Of a DNA stretch of 64,000 bases, positions 32,359 to 42,032 are shown piece by piece (within the stretch, counting starts at the first letter, position 1; each line of letters starts with the position of its first letter). The notes beneath the pieces were generated by a model, which was not told the origin of the DNA, did not search any database, and saw nothing but the letters and a program-made list of their open reading frames with translations. Made by a program: the position numbers and the translations under genes. This DNA comes from Natrononativus amylolyticus (GTDB lineage: Archaea; Halobacteriota; Halobacteria; Halobacteriales; Natrialbaceae), in the NCBI RefSeq assembly GCF_024362525.1, contig NZ_CP101458.1, positions 62,001-126,000 on the forward strand. Reading direction: 5' to 3'.

Positions 32359-35300
32359 ATGAGCAGGTTCGGCGAGGTCGACGACCAGTACGACCCGCAC
32401 GCGCTCGAGCAGCGGGTGTTCGATCACTGGGAGGACGTCGACGCCTACGAGCAGACGAAACAGCACCGCGCCGACGGCGAGTCGTACTTCTTCGTCGACG
32501 GCCCGCCGTACACCTCCGGGGCGGCCCACATGGGGACGACCTGGAACAAGAGCCTGAAGGACGTCTACATTCGCTATCTGCGAATGTGCGGCTACGACGT
32601 CACGGACCGACCGGGCTACGACATGCACGGACTGCCCATCGAGACGCAGGTCGAGGAGAACCTCGGCTTCGAGAACAAGAAGGACATCGAGGCGTTCGGC
32701 GAGGACGAGTTCATCGACGCCTGCAAGGAGTACGCCGAGGAGCAACTCGAGGGCCTCGAGTCCGACTTCAAATCGTTCGGCGTCTGGATGGACTGGGACG
32801 ACCCCTACAAGACGGTCACGCCGGAGTACATGGAGGCCGCCTGGTGGGGCTTTTCGAAGGCCGCAGAACGCGGCCTCGTCGAGCAGGGAAAGCGCAGCAT
32901 CAGCCAGTGTCCCCGGTGTGAGACGGGCCTGGCGAACAACGAGGTCGAGTACGAGGACGTCGAGGACCCCTCGATCTACGTGAAATTCGACCTCGTCGAC
33001 CGCGAGGGCAGCGTCGTCGTCTGGACCACGACGCCGTGGACGATCCCCGCGAACACCTTTACCGCGGTGGACCCGGACCTCGAGTACGTGGGCGTCCGCG
33101 CGGAGCGAAGCTCCGCGGACCGGAGCGGCGAAGCCGCAGAGCGCGCGAGCGAGGTACTGTACGTCGCCGAAGAGTGCGTCGAGGGCGTCCTGAAGAAGGG
33201 CCGCTACGACGACTACGAGATCGTCGAGGAGCTCACGGGCGCGGAGATGGTCGGCTGGGAGTACGAACACCCCTTAGCCGAGGAGGTGCCCACCCACGCC
33301 GACCACGAGGGCGCGTTGCAGATCTACGATGCAGAGTACGTCGAGGCGGATCGAACGGGACTGGTCCACTCCGCGCCGGGCCACGGTGAGGAGGACTTCC
33401 TTCGCGGGCGCGAACTCGGCTTCCCCATCTTCTGTCCCGTCGGGGGCGACGGCGTCTACACCGCCGAGGGCGGCAAGTACGAGGGGCAGTTCGTCAAGGA
33501 GGCCGACGCGGAGATCACTGCGGATCTCGAGGCCAACGGCAACCTGCTGCGCTCGGAGACGGTCACTCACAGCTACGGCCACTGCTGGCGCTGCGATACG
33601 GGAATCATCCAGATCGTCACCGACCAGTGGTTCATCACGATCACGGACGTCAAAGACGAGCTGCTCGCGAACATCGAGGATAGCCGCTGGTACCCGCAGT
33701 GGGCCCGGGACAACCGGTTCCGGGACTTCGTCGAGGACGCACCGGACTGGAACGTCTCGCGCCAGCGCTACTGGGGGATCCCGATCCCGATCTGGACGCC
33801 AGACGGCCGCGACGATGATGCCGATACGATCGTCATCAGCACCCGCGAGGAACTCGCCGAGCGCGTCGACCAGGACATCGACCCCGCCAGCGTCGACATC
33901 CACAAGGACACCGTCGACGAGCTGACGATCACCGAGGACGGGACGACCTACACCCGCGTTCCCGACGTGTTCGACGTCTGGCTCGACTCCTCCGTCGCGT
34001 CGTGGGGGACCCTCGACTTCCCCGCAGACGACAGTCAGTTCGACGAGCTCTGGCCAGCCGACTTCATCCTCGAGGCTCACGACCAGACCCGCGGCTGGTT
34101 CTGGTCCCAGCTCGGGATGGGCACTGCGGCGATGGGCGAGATCCCCTACGAGCGGGTGCTGATGCACGGCCACGCCCTGGACGAGGACGGCCGTAAGATG
34201 TCGAAGTCGGTGGGTAACGTCGTCGAGCCCCACGAGGCGATCGACCGCCACGGCGCCGACGCGATGCGGCTGTTCCTGCTCTCTGCGAACCCGCAGGGTG
34301 ACGACATGCGCTTCTCCTGGGACGGGATGCGCACGATGGAGAGCCACCTCCGGACGCTGTGGAACGTGTTCCGCTTCCCGCTGCCGTACATGCGCCTCGA
34401 CGGGTTCGACCCCGAGGAGACGGATCTCGAGGCGGTCGATGAAGATCTCGAACTCGTCGACGAGTGGGTGCTCGCCCGGCTCCAGTCGACGAAAGCCGAG
34501 ATGACCGAGGAGTTCGAGGCGTTCCGCCAGGATCAGGCGCTCGAGGCGCTACTCGACTTCGTGATCGAGGACGTCTCCCGGTTTTACGTCCAGGCGGTCC
34601 GCGAGCGAATGTGGGCCGAGGAAGACAGCGGCTCCAAGGACGCGGCGTACGCCACGATCTACCGCGTTCTGCGGGAGGTCGTCGTCCTGCTCGCACCGTA
34701 CGCGCCGTTCGTCGCAGAGGAGATCTACGGACACCTCACCGGCGAGGCGGGCCACCCGACGGTCCACATGGAGGACTGGCCCGAAGCCGACGACTACTGG
34801 GCCGACGAGGAACTCGAGGAGGACGTCGCCCTCCTGCGCGCGATCGAGGAGGCCGGCGCGAACGCCCGCCAGCAGGCCGGCCGAAAGCTTCGCTGGCCCG
34901 TCCCGCGCGTGGTCGTCGCCGCGGACGACGAGCGCGTCGCCGCGGCAGTCGAGCGCCACACGGACCTGCTCGCGGATCGGCTCAACGCCCGCGAGATCGA
35001 ACTCGTCTCTCCCGGCCAGCGCTGGGGCGAACTCGCCTACAGCGCCGAGGCCGACATGAGCGTGCTCGGACCGGCCTTCGGCGGCGACGCCGGGACCGTC
35101 ATGAACGCGCTCAACGAGGCCCGGATCGAGGAGCCGACGCTCGAGAGCCTCGAGGCCGCGGTCAACGAGCTCCTGGACGACCCCGTGGAGCTCGACGAGG
35201 AGATGGTCTCGTTCGTCACCGAGACGCCCGACGGCGTCGCGGGCACCGCCTTCGGTATCGACGGCGACGACCGCGGGGTCGCCTACGTCGACGCCTCGCT

Positions 35301-35592
35301 CACCGACGACATCGAGAGCGAGGGCTACGCCCGCGAGGTCATCCGCCGGGTCCAGGAGATGCGCAAGGAACTCGATCTCGAGGTCGAAGAGCGGATCGCC
35401 CTCGAACTCACCGTCGAGGACGACCGGGTCGCGGCCCTCGTCGACGAGCGCGAGGACCTCGTTCGCGAGGAGGTCCGCGCCGACGAACTCCGGGCCGTCG
35501 AGGACGGCCACCGCAAGGAGTGGGAGATCGAGGGTGTCGCCGTCGAACTGGCGATCGCGCCGCTTGCGGCGTCGCCGGAAGCGACCGAGTAA
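32359..35592 (+). CDS. ileS: Isoleucyl-tRNA synthetase
   Basis: A 1077-residue class Ia aminoacyl-tRNA synthetase. The HIGH motif reads HMGT (residues 57-60), and the KMSKS loop is at 613-617. The CP1 editing domain (about 180-400) has TTPWTIPANTF. The C-terminal anticodon-binding domain follows. The AT-rich TTTACTG (32330-32336) about 26 nt upstream fits a promoter. An odd insert of roughly 17 residues (from about 247) in the editing domain is encoded by two GAA-looped hairpins at 33099-33137. A normal family member lacks it, but the frame is preserved. Confidence 0.96.
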   Translation: MSRFGEVDDQYDPHALEQRVFDHWEDVDAYEQTKQHRADGESYFFVDGPPYTSGAAHMGTTWNKSLKDVYIRYLRMCGYDVTDRPGYDMHGLPIETQVEENLGFENKKDIEAFGEDEFIDACKEYAEEQLEGLESDFKSFGVWMDWDDPYKTVTPEYMEAAWWGFSKAAERGLVEQGKRSISQCPRCETGLANNEVEYEDVEDPSIYVKFDLVDREGSVVVWTTTPWTIPANTFTAVDPDLEYVGVRAERSSADRSGEAAERASEVLYVAEECVEGVLKKGRYDDYEIVEELTGAEMVGWEYEHPLAEEVPTHADHEGALQIYDAEYVEADRTGLVHSAPGHGEEDFLRGRELGFPIFCPVGGDGVYTAEGGKYEGQFVKEADAEITADLEANGNLLRSETVTHSYGHCWRCDTGIIQIVTDQWFITITDVKDELLANIEDSRWYPQWARDNRFRDFVEDAPDWNVSRQRYWGIPIPIWTPDGRDDDADTIVISTREELAERVDQDIDPASVDIHKDTVDELTITEDGTTYTRVPDVFDVWLDSSVASWGTLDFPADDSQFDELWPADFILEAHDQTRGWFWSQLGMGTAAMGEIPYERVLMHGHALDEDGRKMSKSVGNVVEPHEAIDRHGADAMRLFLLSANPQGDDMRFSWDGMRTMESHLRTLWNVFRFPLPYMRLDGFDPEETDLEAVDEDLELVDEWVLARLQSTKAEMTEEFEAFRQDQALEALLDFVIEDVSRFYVQAVRERMWAEEDSGSKDAAYATIYRVLREVVVLLAPYAPFVAEEIYGHLTGEAGHPTVHMEDWPEADDYWADEELEEDVALLRAIEEAGANARQQAGRKLRWPVPRVVVAADDERVAAAVERHTDLLADRLNAREIELVSPGQRWGELAYSAEADMSVLGPAFGGDAGTVMNALNEARIEEPTLESLEAAVNELLDDPVELDEEMVSFVTETPDGVAGTAFGIDGDDRGVAYVDASLTDDIESEGYAREVIRRVQEMRKELDLEVEERIALELTVEDDRVAALVDEREDLVREEVRADELRAVEDGHRKEWEIEGVAVELAIAPLAASPEATE
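33099..33137 (+). repeat. Two tandem GAA-loop hairpins inserted in-frame in ileS
   Basis: Hairpin 1 is CGCGGAGC-GAA-GCTCCGCG (33099-33117) and hairpin 2 is GCGGC-GAA-GCCGC (33125-33137). Both have perfect stems and a GAA loop. Together with the next 25 bp they encode Arg/Ser/Ala/Glu-rich residues that interrupt a conserved stretch. This resembles short palindromic repeats that colonise haloarchaeal genes. Confidence 0.7.
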
Positions 35593-35749
35593 CGGCCGTC
35601 GCCGCACCGTTGGCCGGAACGGTGCTCTCCGTCGCCGCATTCGCCGATCGAGCCGCGCTCTCCACCATCACACCGCCGACCGAGCCACGCTCGAGGGTCG
35701 GCCGCCGTAGCACAACCGTCTTGATAGTTCACCGGCGATGATACGGTAG

Positions 35750-37828
35750 ATGGGCCGGGTCGTCGCCGTCGGGCTGATCGCTCTCCTCGTCTGTAGCCTG
35801 CCGATGGGCGTCGTCGCGGCCGCCGGCCTCCAGCCGGCATCGGAGTCGCCGTCCGCCGTCGACTCGACCGCGACCGACGTCCAGGCGACCGTCAACGCCG
35901 GCGACGGCGGCCACGTGATCGAGCGCTCGATCGTCCTCAGACAGCTTCCCGACCGCCCCGGCGAGTTCGAAGCCGAGATCACCGTCTCGGTCCCGGAGCC
36001 GGTGACCGAACTCGAGATGGAACTCCCCTCGAGGGCGACCGTCGAGTCGACCGACGGTTTCGAGCCAGCCGACGACCGCTACGAGTGGGACGGCTCGAGC
36101 GCCGAGGCGCAGGTGACGGCCGTCGTCGACGCGAACGTGACCGGCATCGACCACCACCGGGCGTCGACCGGCGGGGCGGGCGCCCTCAACCACGGTCACG
36201 ACCACGGCGACGGCTACGCCTTCGTCGACACCGGCTCCTGGGGGGTCGTGCAGGTGCCCCAGCTCAGGCTGAGCTGGCGACACACCGAACCGGTGTCCGT
36301 CGAGCGGACCGCGACGGTCGACGGGCCGGGTGCGACCGGCGGCGACATCGCGTACCTGGGCGAGGTCACCGAGTACGAGCGGACGGTCCGCGGGGAGACG
36401 ATTCGCCTCGTCGTCCCCGAGGCGGCCGACCTCGTCGAACCGCCCGAGGACGTCCTCGAGGCGCTCGCGACCGCGAGCGACGGCCTCGAGATCGGCCCCA
36501 GAAACGAGGCGGTGTTCGTCCTCGCGGCGCCGACTGCGGGAGTCGACTGGGGGCCGCGGGGGATCCAGTACGGGGTGAGCGACGCCTGGGTCGCCGACGA
36601 CGCGCGTCTGGACTCGCTCAGCCACGTCTGGTTCCACGAGTACGTCCACACCCGCCAGTCGTTCGCCCGCACCGAGGGCGGAACGACGGCGGAGGCGGCC
36701 TGGCTGGTCGAGGCTCAGGCCGAGTACCACGCCGCGTTGCTCGCCCTCGAGGCCGGCTACGTCGAATCCCTCGAGTTCCGCCGGTTCCTCGAGGGCGGCA
36801 CCCGAGCGCCGTACGCCGACGACGTCCTCGCCGATCCCGCGACGTGGACCGACGAGCGCACGCCGTACGCCAAGGGGCCGCTGGTCTACGGCGCGATCGA
36901 CCGCCAGCTCCGCCTCGAGAGCGACGGCGAGTACGCGATCGCCGACGTCACCCGGGCGCTCACCCTCCGCGGCGAGCGCGTGGACGACCGGGCGTTTCTC
37001 GAGGCCCTCGAGGCGCGCGGCGGCGCCGCCGTCGAGGAGTACGCCCGTCACTACACCGAGACGGCAGACGCGCCGGCGACGTGGAACCGGTTCGCCCACG
37101 CCGCGGCCTTCGAGGGGCCGTCGCCCGCGTTCCGGTACGGGCTCGGCGACGCTCCCCTCACGCTCTCGGGGGAGGCGCGCGAGAAACGCGTCGTACCCGG
37201 CGACCTGCCCGCGATGGTCACCAACGAGAGCCTCGAGGTCCCCGTCGCCGTCGAGAACCGCGGCGACCGCGCGGGGACGTACGACGCGGTCGTCACCGCC
37301 GACGGCCGGCTCGCGGACCGGGCCGGCGGGTCGCTCGAGGCCGGCGCCGCGACCCAGGAACGCCTCCGGTGGACGCCGACGGAACCCGGCACGTACGACC
37401 TCCTCGTCGGCGACGACCGGCTGACGGTCGCGGTCCGCGAGCCCGCCGAGCCGACGGTGACGGCGCTCTCGGCTGCGCCGTCCCGCGTCGATCCGGGCGA
37501 GCCGGTGACCGTCACCGCGACGGTCGAGAACCGGGCGGACCGGCCGACCGATTCGACGCTCGAGTTCCGGACCGCAGACGGCGTCGCCGCCGAGAAACGG
37601 GTCGCGCTCGGAGCGGGCGAGACGACGACCCTCGAGGTCGAGTTGCGGTTCGAGGAGGCCGCCGCCCACGAAGTTGCGGTCGGCGACGAGCGGGTGACGG
37701 TCGTCGTCGGCGACGGCCTCCACGTCTGGACACACCGGCTGGCCGAGGCGGCGCCGGTCGTCGTCGCCGTCGGCGTCGTGGCCGTTCTCGCCGCCGGCGT
37801 CGCGCTCTTGCTGGGAGCGCGCAGGTGA
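35750..37828 (+). CDS. Membrane-anchored gluzincin-like metalloprotease with CARDB-type repeats
   Basis: A 692-residue surface protein. A Sec-like signal (about 1-27) precedes a beta-rich region. The zinc motif HEYVH sits at 296-300, and the third ligand is probably Glu321 in WLVEAQAEY; a HEXXH followed about 21 residues later by Glu is the clan MA(E) gluzincin arrangement, close to M1/M61. Two Ig-like repeats (VPVAVENRGDRAGTY and VTATVENRADRPTD) follow, then a C-terminal TM segment (about 666-689) with a basic end, so the catalytic domain faces outside. The substrate is unknown. A TTGATAGTT box precedes the ATG. Confidence 0.8.
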   Translation: MGRVVAVGLIALLVCSLPMGVVAAAGLQPASESPSAVDSTATDVQATVNAGDGGHVIERSIVLRQLPDRPGEFEAEITVSVPEPVTELEMELPSRATVESTDGFEPADDRYEWDGSSAEAQVTAVVDANVTGIDHHRASTGGAGALNHGHDHGDGYAFVDTGSWGVVQVPQLRLSWRHTEPVSVERTATVDGPGATGGDIAYLGEVTEYERTVRGETIRLVVPEAADLVEPPEDVLEALATASDGLEIGPRNEAVFVLAAPTAGVDWGPRGIQYGVSDAWVADDARLDSLSHVWFHEYVHTRQSFARTEGGTTAEAAWLVEAQAEYHAALLALEAGYVESLEFRRFLEGGTRAPYADDVLADPATWTDERTPYAKGPLVYGAIDRQLRLESDGEYAIADVTRALTLRGERVDDRAFLEALEARGGAAVEEYARHYTETADAPATWNRFAHAAAFEGPSPAFRYGLGDAPLTLSGEAREKRVVPGDLPAMVTNESLEVPVAVENRGDRAGTYDAVVTADGRLADRAGGSLEAGAATQERLRWTPTEPGTYDLLVGDDRLTVAVREPAEPTVTALSAAPSRVDPGEPVTVTATVENRADRPTDSTLEFRTADGVAAEKRVALGAGETTTLEVELRFEEAAAHEVAVGDERVTVVVGDGLHVWTHRLAEAAPVVVAVGVVAVLAAGVALLLGARR

Positions 37829-37968
37829 CGGCGCGCCGCCGGTCGAACCCAACCGCCGGTTCAGGGCCGCCATCGACGGGCGTGGCGGGCGCGAATCGCC
37901 GTTTGACGCCCGCCAAATCGGCACCAGGGTTTACGTTTCACTCCGCGAAACCGGAGACTACCGATACG

Positions 37969-38571
37969 ATGAGCGAACTCCCGCCGTGGATCGACGAGCG
38001 GCTCGATCCCGACCTCAACAGGAAGCTGTCCCAGCGCCACGTCGTCGAGACGATGGTCGGCGCCGAGCGGCCGTTCTTCTCCGCCGAACAGGTCAGGGCT
38101 CGAGTGCGACCGGACGTGAGCAGGGAGACGGTACGAAACCGGCTCAACGAGCTTCGCGAGATCGACGTCGTCAGCGCGGAGACCTACCCCGATTCGATCA
38201 CGCTGTACTACGTCAACCACCCCGAGTCGAACTGGCCGCTCTCTCCCGAGGGGAAACGGGCGCTCTCACACTCGACGCCGCTCGAGACGCTGTCGCTCGG
38301 CGACTTCGTCCGCCTCCGAAACCCCGCCGGGATCAGAACGCTGGTGCTCGCGGGGTTTCAGCTGTCGCTGGTGCTGTTCTCCCTCGGCGTGATCGCGGCG
38401 GTCGTCGGGGTCGACGTCACGATCCGGAGCGACAACGGGTTCTGGGCAGCCGCCGCGAACCTGTTCGCGGTCTGTCTGCTGTTGCTGTTCGCGGAGCGAC
38501 TCGCCCGCAAACTCCGAACCGACGGGCCGGGAGGGCTCGTCCCGACCACCGAGGAGTTCGTCTCGAAGTAA
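37969..38571 (+). CDS. Membrane-anchored winged-helix protein
   Basis: A 200-residue protein. The first 90 residues are a winged helix-turn-helix (HVVETMVGAERPFFSAEQV, DVSRETVRNRLNELREI). Two TM segments at about 125-147 and 156-176 follow. This layout, a DNA-binding head tied to the membrane, is common in haloarchaea and suggests a regulator that senses the membrane. Its target is unknown. It precedes the DUF4870-like gene by 22 bp and is probably in one unit with it. Confidence 0.75.
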   Translation: MSELPPWIDERLDPDLNRKLSQRHVVETMVGAERPFFSAEQVRARVRPDVSRETVRNRLNELREIDVVSAETYPDSITLYYVNHPESNWPLSPEGKRALSHSTPLETLSLGDFVRLRNPAGIRTLVLAGFQLSLVLFSLGVIAAVVGVDVTIRSDNGFWAAAANLFAVCLLLLFAERLARKLRTDGPGGLVPTTEEFVSK

Positions 38572-38593
38572 CGCGGCTTCACCACCACTGACC

Positions 38594-39445
38594 ATGTCGA
38601 ATACAGACGACCCGTCCCCCGCACCGCCGTCGACCCAGCCGGGCCCCGACGTTCTCACCGAACGGACGCTGGCCGGCATCTTCGTCCACGTGATCGGGCT
38701 GTTCACCGGCGCGATCGGACCGGGGATCGTCTACCTGCTCTCGGACCACGAGTTCACTCGAGACAACGCTCGCACCGCGATCAACTGGCAGCTGTTCTAC
38801 TTCGTCAGCTTCGTCGCGGTGCTGGCGCTGTTTTTCGTCGCGGTCGCGCTGGATTTCGTCCTCCCCGACTTCGTCGTCGTGACGGTGCTCCTCGTGGTAT
38901 TCGCGCTGTTCTTCGTCGTGATGCTCCTCACGATTTTGAACCTTGTCTTCCCGCTGGTCGCGACGGGGAAGGCGATCTTCGGAACCGCGTGGGAGTACCC
39001 GATCGCGCCGGACTTCTTCGATCTCGACGCCGAGCGCCTGCGGGTCGACCTGAACTGGTGGCGGTTCGTGGCGGCGTACGCGCTGCTCGCGCCGGTCCTG
39101 TTCGTCCAGCTGCTCGGGGCGTACGCGTTCGGACCGCCCGAAACCGGCGCGGGGTTCGGGGCGTTCTTCCTCACGCTCGTGGTTACCCTGTTCGTCTCGT
39201 TCGTCGCGTACGTCTCGCTGTACAAGGACGTCCAGGACTGCTGCGAAGCGGGCCGCCCGTGTCCGAACTGGATTCCGTATCTGGGGGCGCCCGCCGGAGC
39301 GTACGCGGTCGTATACCTGGGCTCTCTGTTCGTGCTTCGGTCGGACAACCCGTCCGGCGACGCGATCTACGGCTACCTGGTCGTCCTGTGGGCGGCGTCG
39401 GTCGCGTACCTCTACCGGCGCCGCGAGGGGTTTTCCTCGGCGTAA
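38594..39445 (+). CDS. DUF4870-like membrane protein
   Basis: A 283-residue polytopic protein. The first half (residues about 25-135) has the DUF4870 pattern: LAGIFVHVIGLF, IGPGIVYLLSDHEFTRDNARTAINWQLF, then two long TM segments and the terminal PLVATGKAIFG. A second half with about five more TM segments is not part of that family and includes DCCEAGRPCPNW. Probably co-transcribed with the upstream membrane-bound HTH protein. Role unknown. Confidence 0.72.
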   Translation: MSNTDDPSPAPPSTQPGPDVLTERTLAGIFVHVIGLFTGAIGPGIVYLLSDHEFTRDNARTAINWQLFYFVSFVAVLALFFVAVALDFVLPDFVVVTVLLVVFALFFVVMLLTILNLVFPLVATGKAIFGTAWEYPIAPDFFDLDAERLRVDLNWWRFVAAYALLAPVLFVQLLGAYAFGPPETGAGFGAFFLTLVVTLFVSFVAYVSLYKDVQDCCEAGRPCPNWIPYLGAPAGAYAVVYLGSLFVLRSDNPSGDAIYGYLVVLWAASVAYLYRRREGFSSA

Positions 39446-39482
39446 CTGCGCGCTCCGTCCAGTGTCCGACGCATCACAGCGA

Positions 39483-40337
39483 TTACCTGTCGAGGTGCTC
39501 GGCGAGCGCCGGTGCCACGGAAACCGCACTCGCCGGTCGCTCGATGGTGTCGGTGCCGTAGATCGCCTCGACGCCCGCCCGCGAGAGCCGCGCGTACGCG
39601 CTCGAGACCAGCAGAGGGTGAACGCAGGTGACGAACACCCGGCCGGCGTTTCGCCGCCGGAGCACCGCGACGGCCTCGCTCATCGTCCCGCCGGTCGCGA
39701 TGATGTCGTCGGCGACGACGACGTCGCGCCCCTCGACGTCGACGTCGCTCGGCGTGATCTCGACGTCGGTCCCCGAGCGACGAACCTTCTCGAAGTAATC
39801 GGTTTCGCCCTCGCCGTAGGCGTCTCGAACCCGCTCGGCGAGGTCGATCGCGCCGGCGTCGGGAGAGAGAAAGACCGGGCCCGCGAGGTCGGCGGGCAGC
39901 GCCTCGGCCAGCCGGCCCCCGGCGGCGACGGCCGTCGCCGCCGGCTCGAAGAAGTCACAGACCGCCTCCTCGTGGGGCGTCACCGTCAGCACGCGGTCGG
40001 CACCCGTCGAGATCGCCCTCGCGACCGCCCGCGCGGTGATCGGCTGGCCGTCGGCGAAGGACTTGTCCTGGCGGGCGTACCCCATGTACGGGAGGACGGT
40101 GACGACCTCCGCGGCGCCGGCTTCGCGGACGGCGTCTTGTAACTGGAGCACCTCGAGGTGGGCGTCGCTCGAGACCGTCGAGGCGACGACGATCGCCCGA
40201 TCGCCGTCGAACCCGGGAACCGACGCCCGGAGTTCGCCGTCGGGAAACCGGTCGTACACCACCTCGGCGAGTGGCTCCTCGAGTTCACGGGCGAGTGCTG
40301 CGGCGAGAGTCTGAGAGGCCGAACCGCTCACGATCAT
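39483..40337 (-). CDS. prs: Ribose-phosphate diphosphokinase (PRPP synthase)
   Basis: A 284-residue enzyme that makes PRPP from ribose 5-phosphate and ATP. RFPDGELRASV is the ATP-binding flexible segment, YARQDKSF carries the loop Arg, and VVVADDIIATGGTM is the PRPP/ribose-phosphate loop. The ATG at 40337 fits the usual archaeal length, and a GGGTTTAGG element lies about 26 nt upstream. The product feeds upp, histidine and nucleotide synthesis. Confidence 0.94.
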   Translation of the reverse strand: MIVSGSASQTLAAALARELEEPLAEVVYDRFPDGELRASVPGFDGDRAIVVASTVSSDAHLEVLQLQDAVREAGAAEVVTVLPYMGYARQDKSFADGQPITARAVARAISTGADRVLTVTPHEEAVCDFFEPAATAVAAGGRLAEALPADLAGPVFLSPDAGAIDLAERVRDAYGEGETDYFEKVRRSGTDVEITPSDVDVEGRDVVVADDIIATGGTMSEAVAVLRRRNAGRVFVTCVHPLLVSSAYARLSRAGVEAIYGTDTIERPASAVSVAPALAEHLDR

Positions 40338-40509
40338 GCTCGACACCACACTGCGCGGCCTAAACCCGTTTTCGTTCCGCAACCGCTGCTCGAGGATCGC
40401 CGCACCGACCACCGATGCGCGTCGACGCGCGACGTGTGGGGAACTGGGGGTTACGCCTCCGGCGGATCGTGCTCACGCGAGCCGTCGTCTCATGGCTTCC
40501 TCGAGTGCG

Positions 40510-41010
40510 TCACTCCTCGCCGTCGCTGGCGGTCTCCTCGAGCGCGTCACACGGTCCGCCGTCGGTGTCTCCCGTCGTCCGGATCTCGCCGTCGCGGCCG
40601 ACCAGCACCAGGAGGTTCAGACAGGAGGGGTCGTTCCACTTCGCCGGGCTCACCTGCTCGAACTCCTCGCCGTCGAGGCGCGCCGTTACCCGGAACGTTC
40701 CCGGCTCGTCCGGCCAGGACTGCTCGAGGCTGGCGCCCTCGCCGCCGGCCTCGAGGTCGTGGGTCGACCAGTGTTCGATCTCGCCGTCGTACTCGACGAG
40801 GACGTCGATCGTGTGATCCTCGCCGTCGAGGTTCTCGACGGCGATCTCGCCGAGTGTGGTTCCGTCCTCGGGGATGACGTCCGCGCTCAGCCCCTGGCCC
40901 GCGTCGGTTTCGTTCGCCGCGTCGTCGCCGTCGTCGAGACAGCCAGCGACCGCGCCGGCGCTCACAGCACCCGCGGCAGCCACCACCTGCCGCCGTGTCA
41001 GCTCAAACAT
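40510..41010 (-). CDS. Tat lipoprotein with Ig-like domain
   Basis: A 166-residue exported lipoprotein. The signal has TRRQVVAAAGAVSAG and the lipobox VAGC (Cys near residue 24). The mature part is a single beta-rich domain (EIAVENLDGEDHTIDVLVEY, DGEIEHWSTHDLEAGG, GTFRVTARLDG) with a Cys pair (PSCLNLL, GGPCDAL) that may form a disulfide. A TATA-like element CATTTATC (41035-41042) lies about 28 nt upstream. It belongs to the same haloarchaeal lipoprotein type as 42033-42530 and the pseudogene at 48141. Function unknown. Confidence 0.72.
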   Translation of the reverse strand: MFELTRRQVVAAAGAVSAGAVAGCLDDGDDAANETDAGQGLSADVIPEDGTTLGEIAVENLDGEDHTIDVLVEYDGEIEHWSTHDLEAGGEGASLEQSWPDEPGTFRVTARLDGEEFEQVSPAKWNDPSCLNLLVLVGRDGEIRTTGDTDGGPCDALEETASDGEE

Positions 41011-41034
41011 TCTGGAAAGAATGGATTTCGATCC

Positions 41035-41042
41035 AGATAAAT
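41035..41042 (-). promoter_or_regulatory. TATA-like box of the 40510-41010 lipoprotein gene
   Basis: The minus strand reads CATTTATC, about 28 nt before the ATG at 41010. Confidence 0.45.
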
Positions 41043-41096
41043 GCCCGTCAGACGCGCGTCAGACGCCGGCCGTCCGATCCCGTCGAGTCGGCGGGC

Positions 41097-41942
41097 TCAC
41101 GCCCCGTCCCTGCGCAGTCGCGGTACCGCGATCCCGGTCACGGAACCGACGCCCAGCCTCCGCGAGCGCCACTCGAGGCCGTCGCCCTCGTCCGCGTCGG
41201 CGGCGACCAGCATCGTTCCCCGGTCGGTGACCGCGTACAGTCCCTCGCCGTAGGCGACGCCGACGATCGGGACGCTCGAGCGGTCGACCGCTCGCCAGTC
41301 CCCGTCGGCGTAGCCGTAGAGGTCGAGACCGGCGACCGCGTGGGCGCGCCGGAGTTCGCCGGAATCGCTCGCCGGATCCGCCGCGACCGTCTCGACGGGC
41401 TCCTCGAGGACCTGCATCCAGCCGTTGCCGAGCTTGTAGAGCCCGTCGGCGGTCGCCGCCAGCGGCACGCCGGGTGCGGAGACGTCGCGGACGTCCGTGA
41501 GTCCGGCGTGGTCCAGCCCTCCGTCGTGGAGCCGGTAGACGCCGCCGGCGGTGCCCACGAGTCCGCCGTCGATGGCCCGGACCTCGAGCGACGGATCGCT
41601 CCGGAGGGTCTCCCAGTCGCCGTCGGTCCGTCGAGCGACGCGCCCGTCGCCACCGGCGGCGAGCAGCGTCCCGCCGTCGTAGCCCACCGCGACCGCGGGG
41701 CCGAATCCGGTTTCCTCGAACCGGTCGTCCGCGTCGGCGACGAGCACGTCCTCGTCGGTCGCGGCGGCGATCCGGTCGCCGTCGGTCGCGACGTCTCGGG
41801 TGGTACCGCGCTCACACAGCGAGAACTCGCCGACGAGGTCGTTCGCAACGCGAACGCGGAGCACGCCGGCACCGCTCGCGACGTACACGACGGTGGCGTT
41901 CGCCCGGTTGCCGTAGACGCGCTTCTCTTCGATCGTACTCAT
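41097..41942 (-). CDS. HVO_0234-type beta-propeller protein
   Basis: A 281-residue soluble protein starting MSTIEEKRVYGNRANATVVYVAS. It consists of repeated short strands of the form G-V-x-R-(V/L) and D-G-G-x-L/V-x-A (VGYDGGTLLAAGGDGRVARRT, GLVGTAGGVYRLHDGGL, AATADGLYKLGNG), the pattern of a beta-propeller. It matches what is catalogued in haloarchaea as the HVO_0234 family. No signal peptide, so it is probably cytoplasmic. Function unknown. Confidence 0.72.
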   Translation of the reverse strand: MSTIEEKRVYGNRANATVVYVASGAGVLRVRVANDLVGEFSLCERGTTRDVATDGDRIAAATDEDVLVADADDRFEETGFGPAVAVGYDGGTLLAAGGDGRVARRTDGDWETLRSDPSLEVRAIDGGLVGTAGGVYRLHDGGLDHAGLTDVRDVSAPGVPLAATADGLYKLGNGWMQVLEEPVETVAADPASDSGELRRAHAVAGLDLYGYADGDWRAVDRSSVPIVGVAYGEGLYAVTDRGTMLVAADADEGDGLEWRSRRLGVGSVTGIAVPRLRRDGA

Positions 41943-42032
41943 GCGTGTGGTGTCCACGGCGGTGTCCGAAAACGTTCCGTCCGCGAACCGGCATGAGAAG
42001 ACTCATACCGGGTGGGGGAAAAACCGGGTGAT

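Noticed and set aside
35729-37924. 731-residue open frame antisense to the gluzincin gene
   Set aside because: It mirrors a well-supported protein on the plus strand; GC-rich codon usage leaves long antisense frames open. No motif or promoter supports it.
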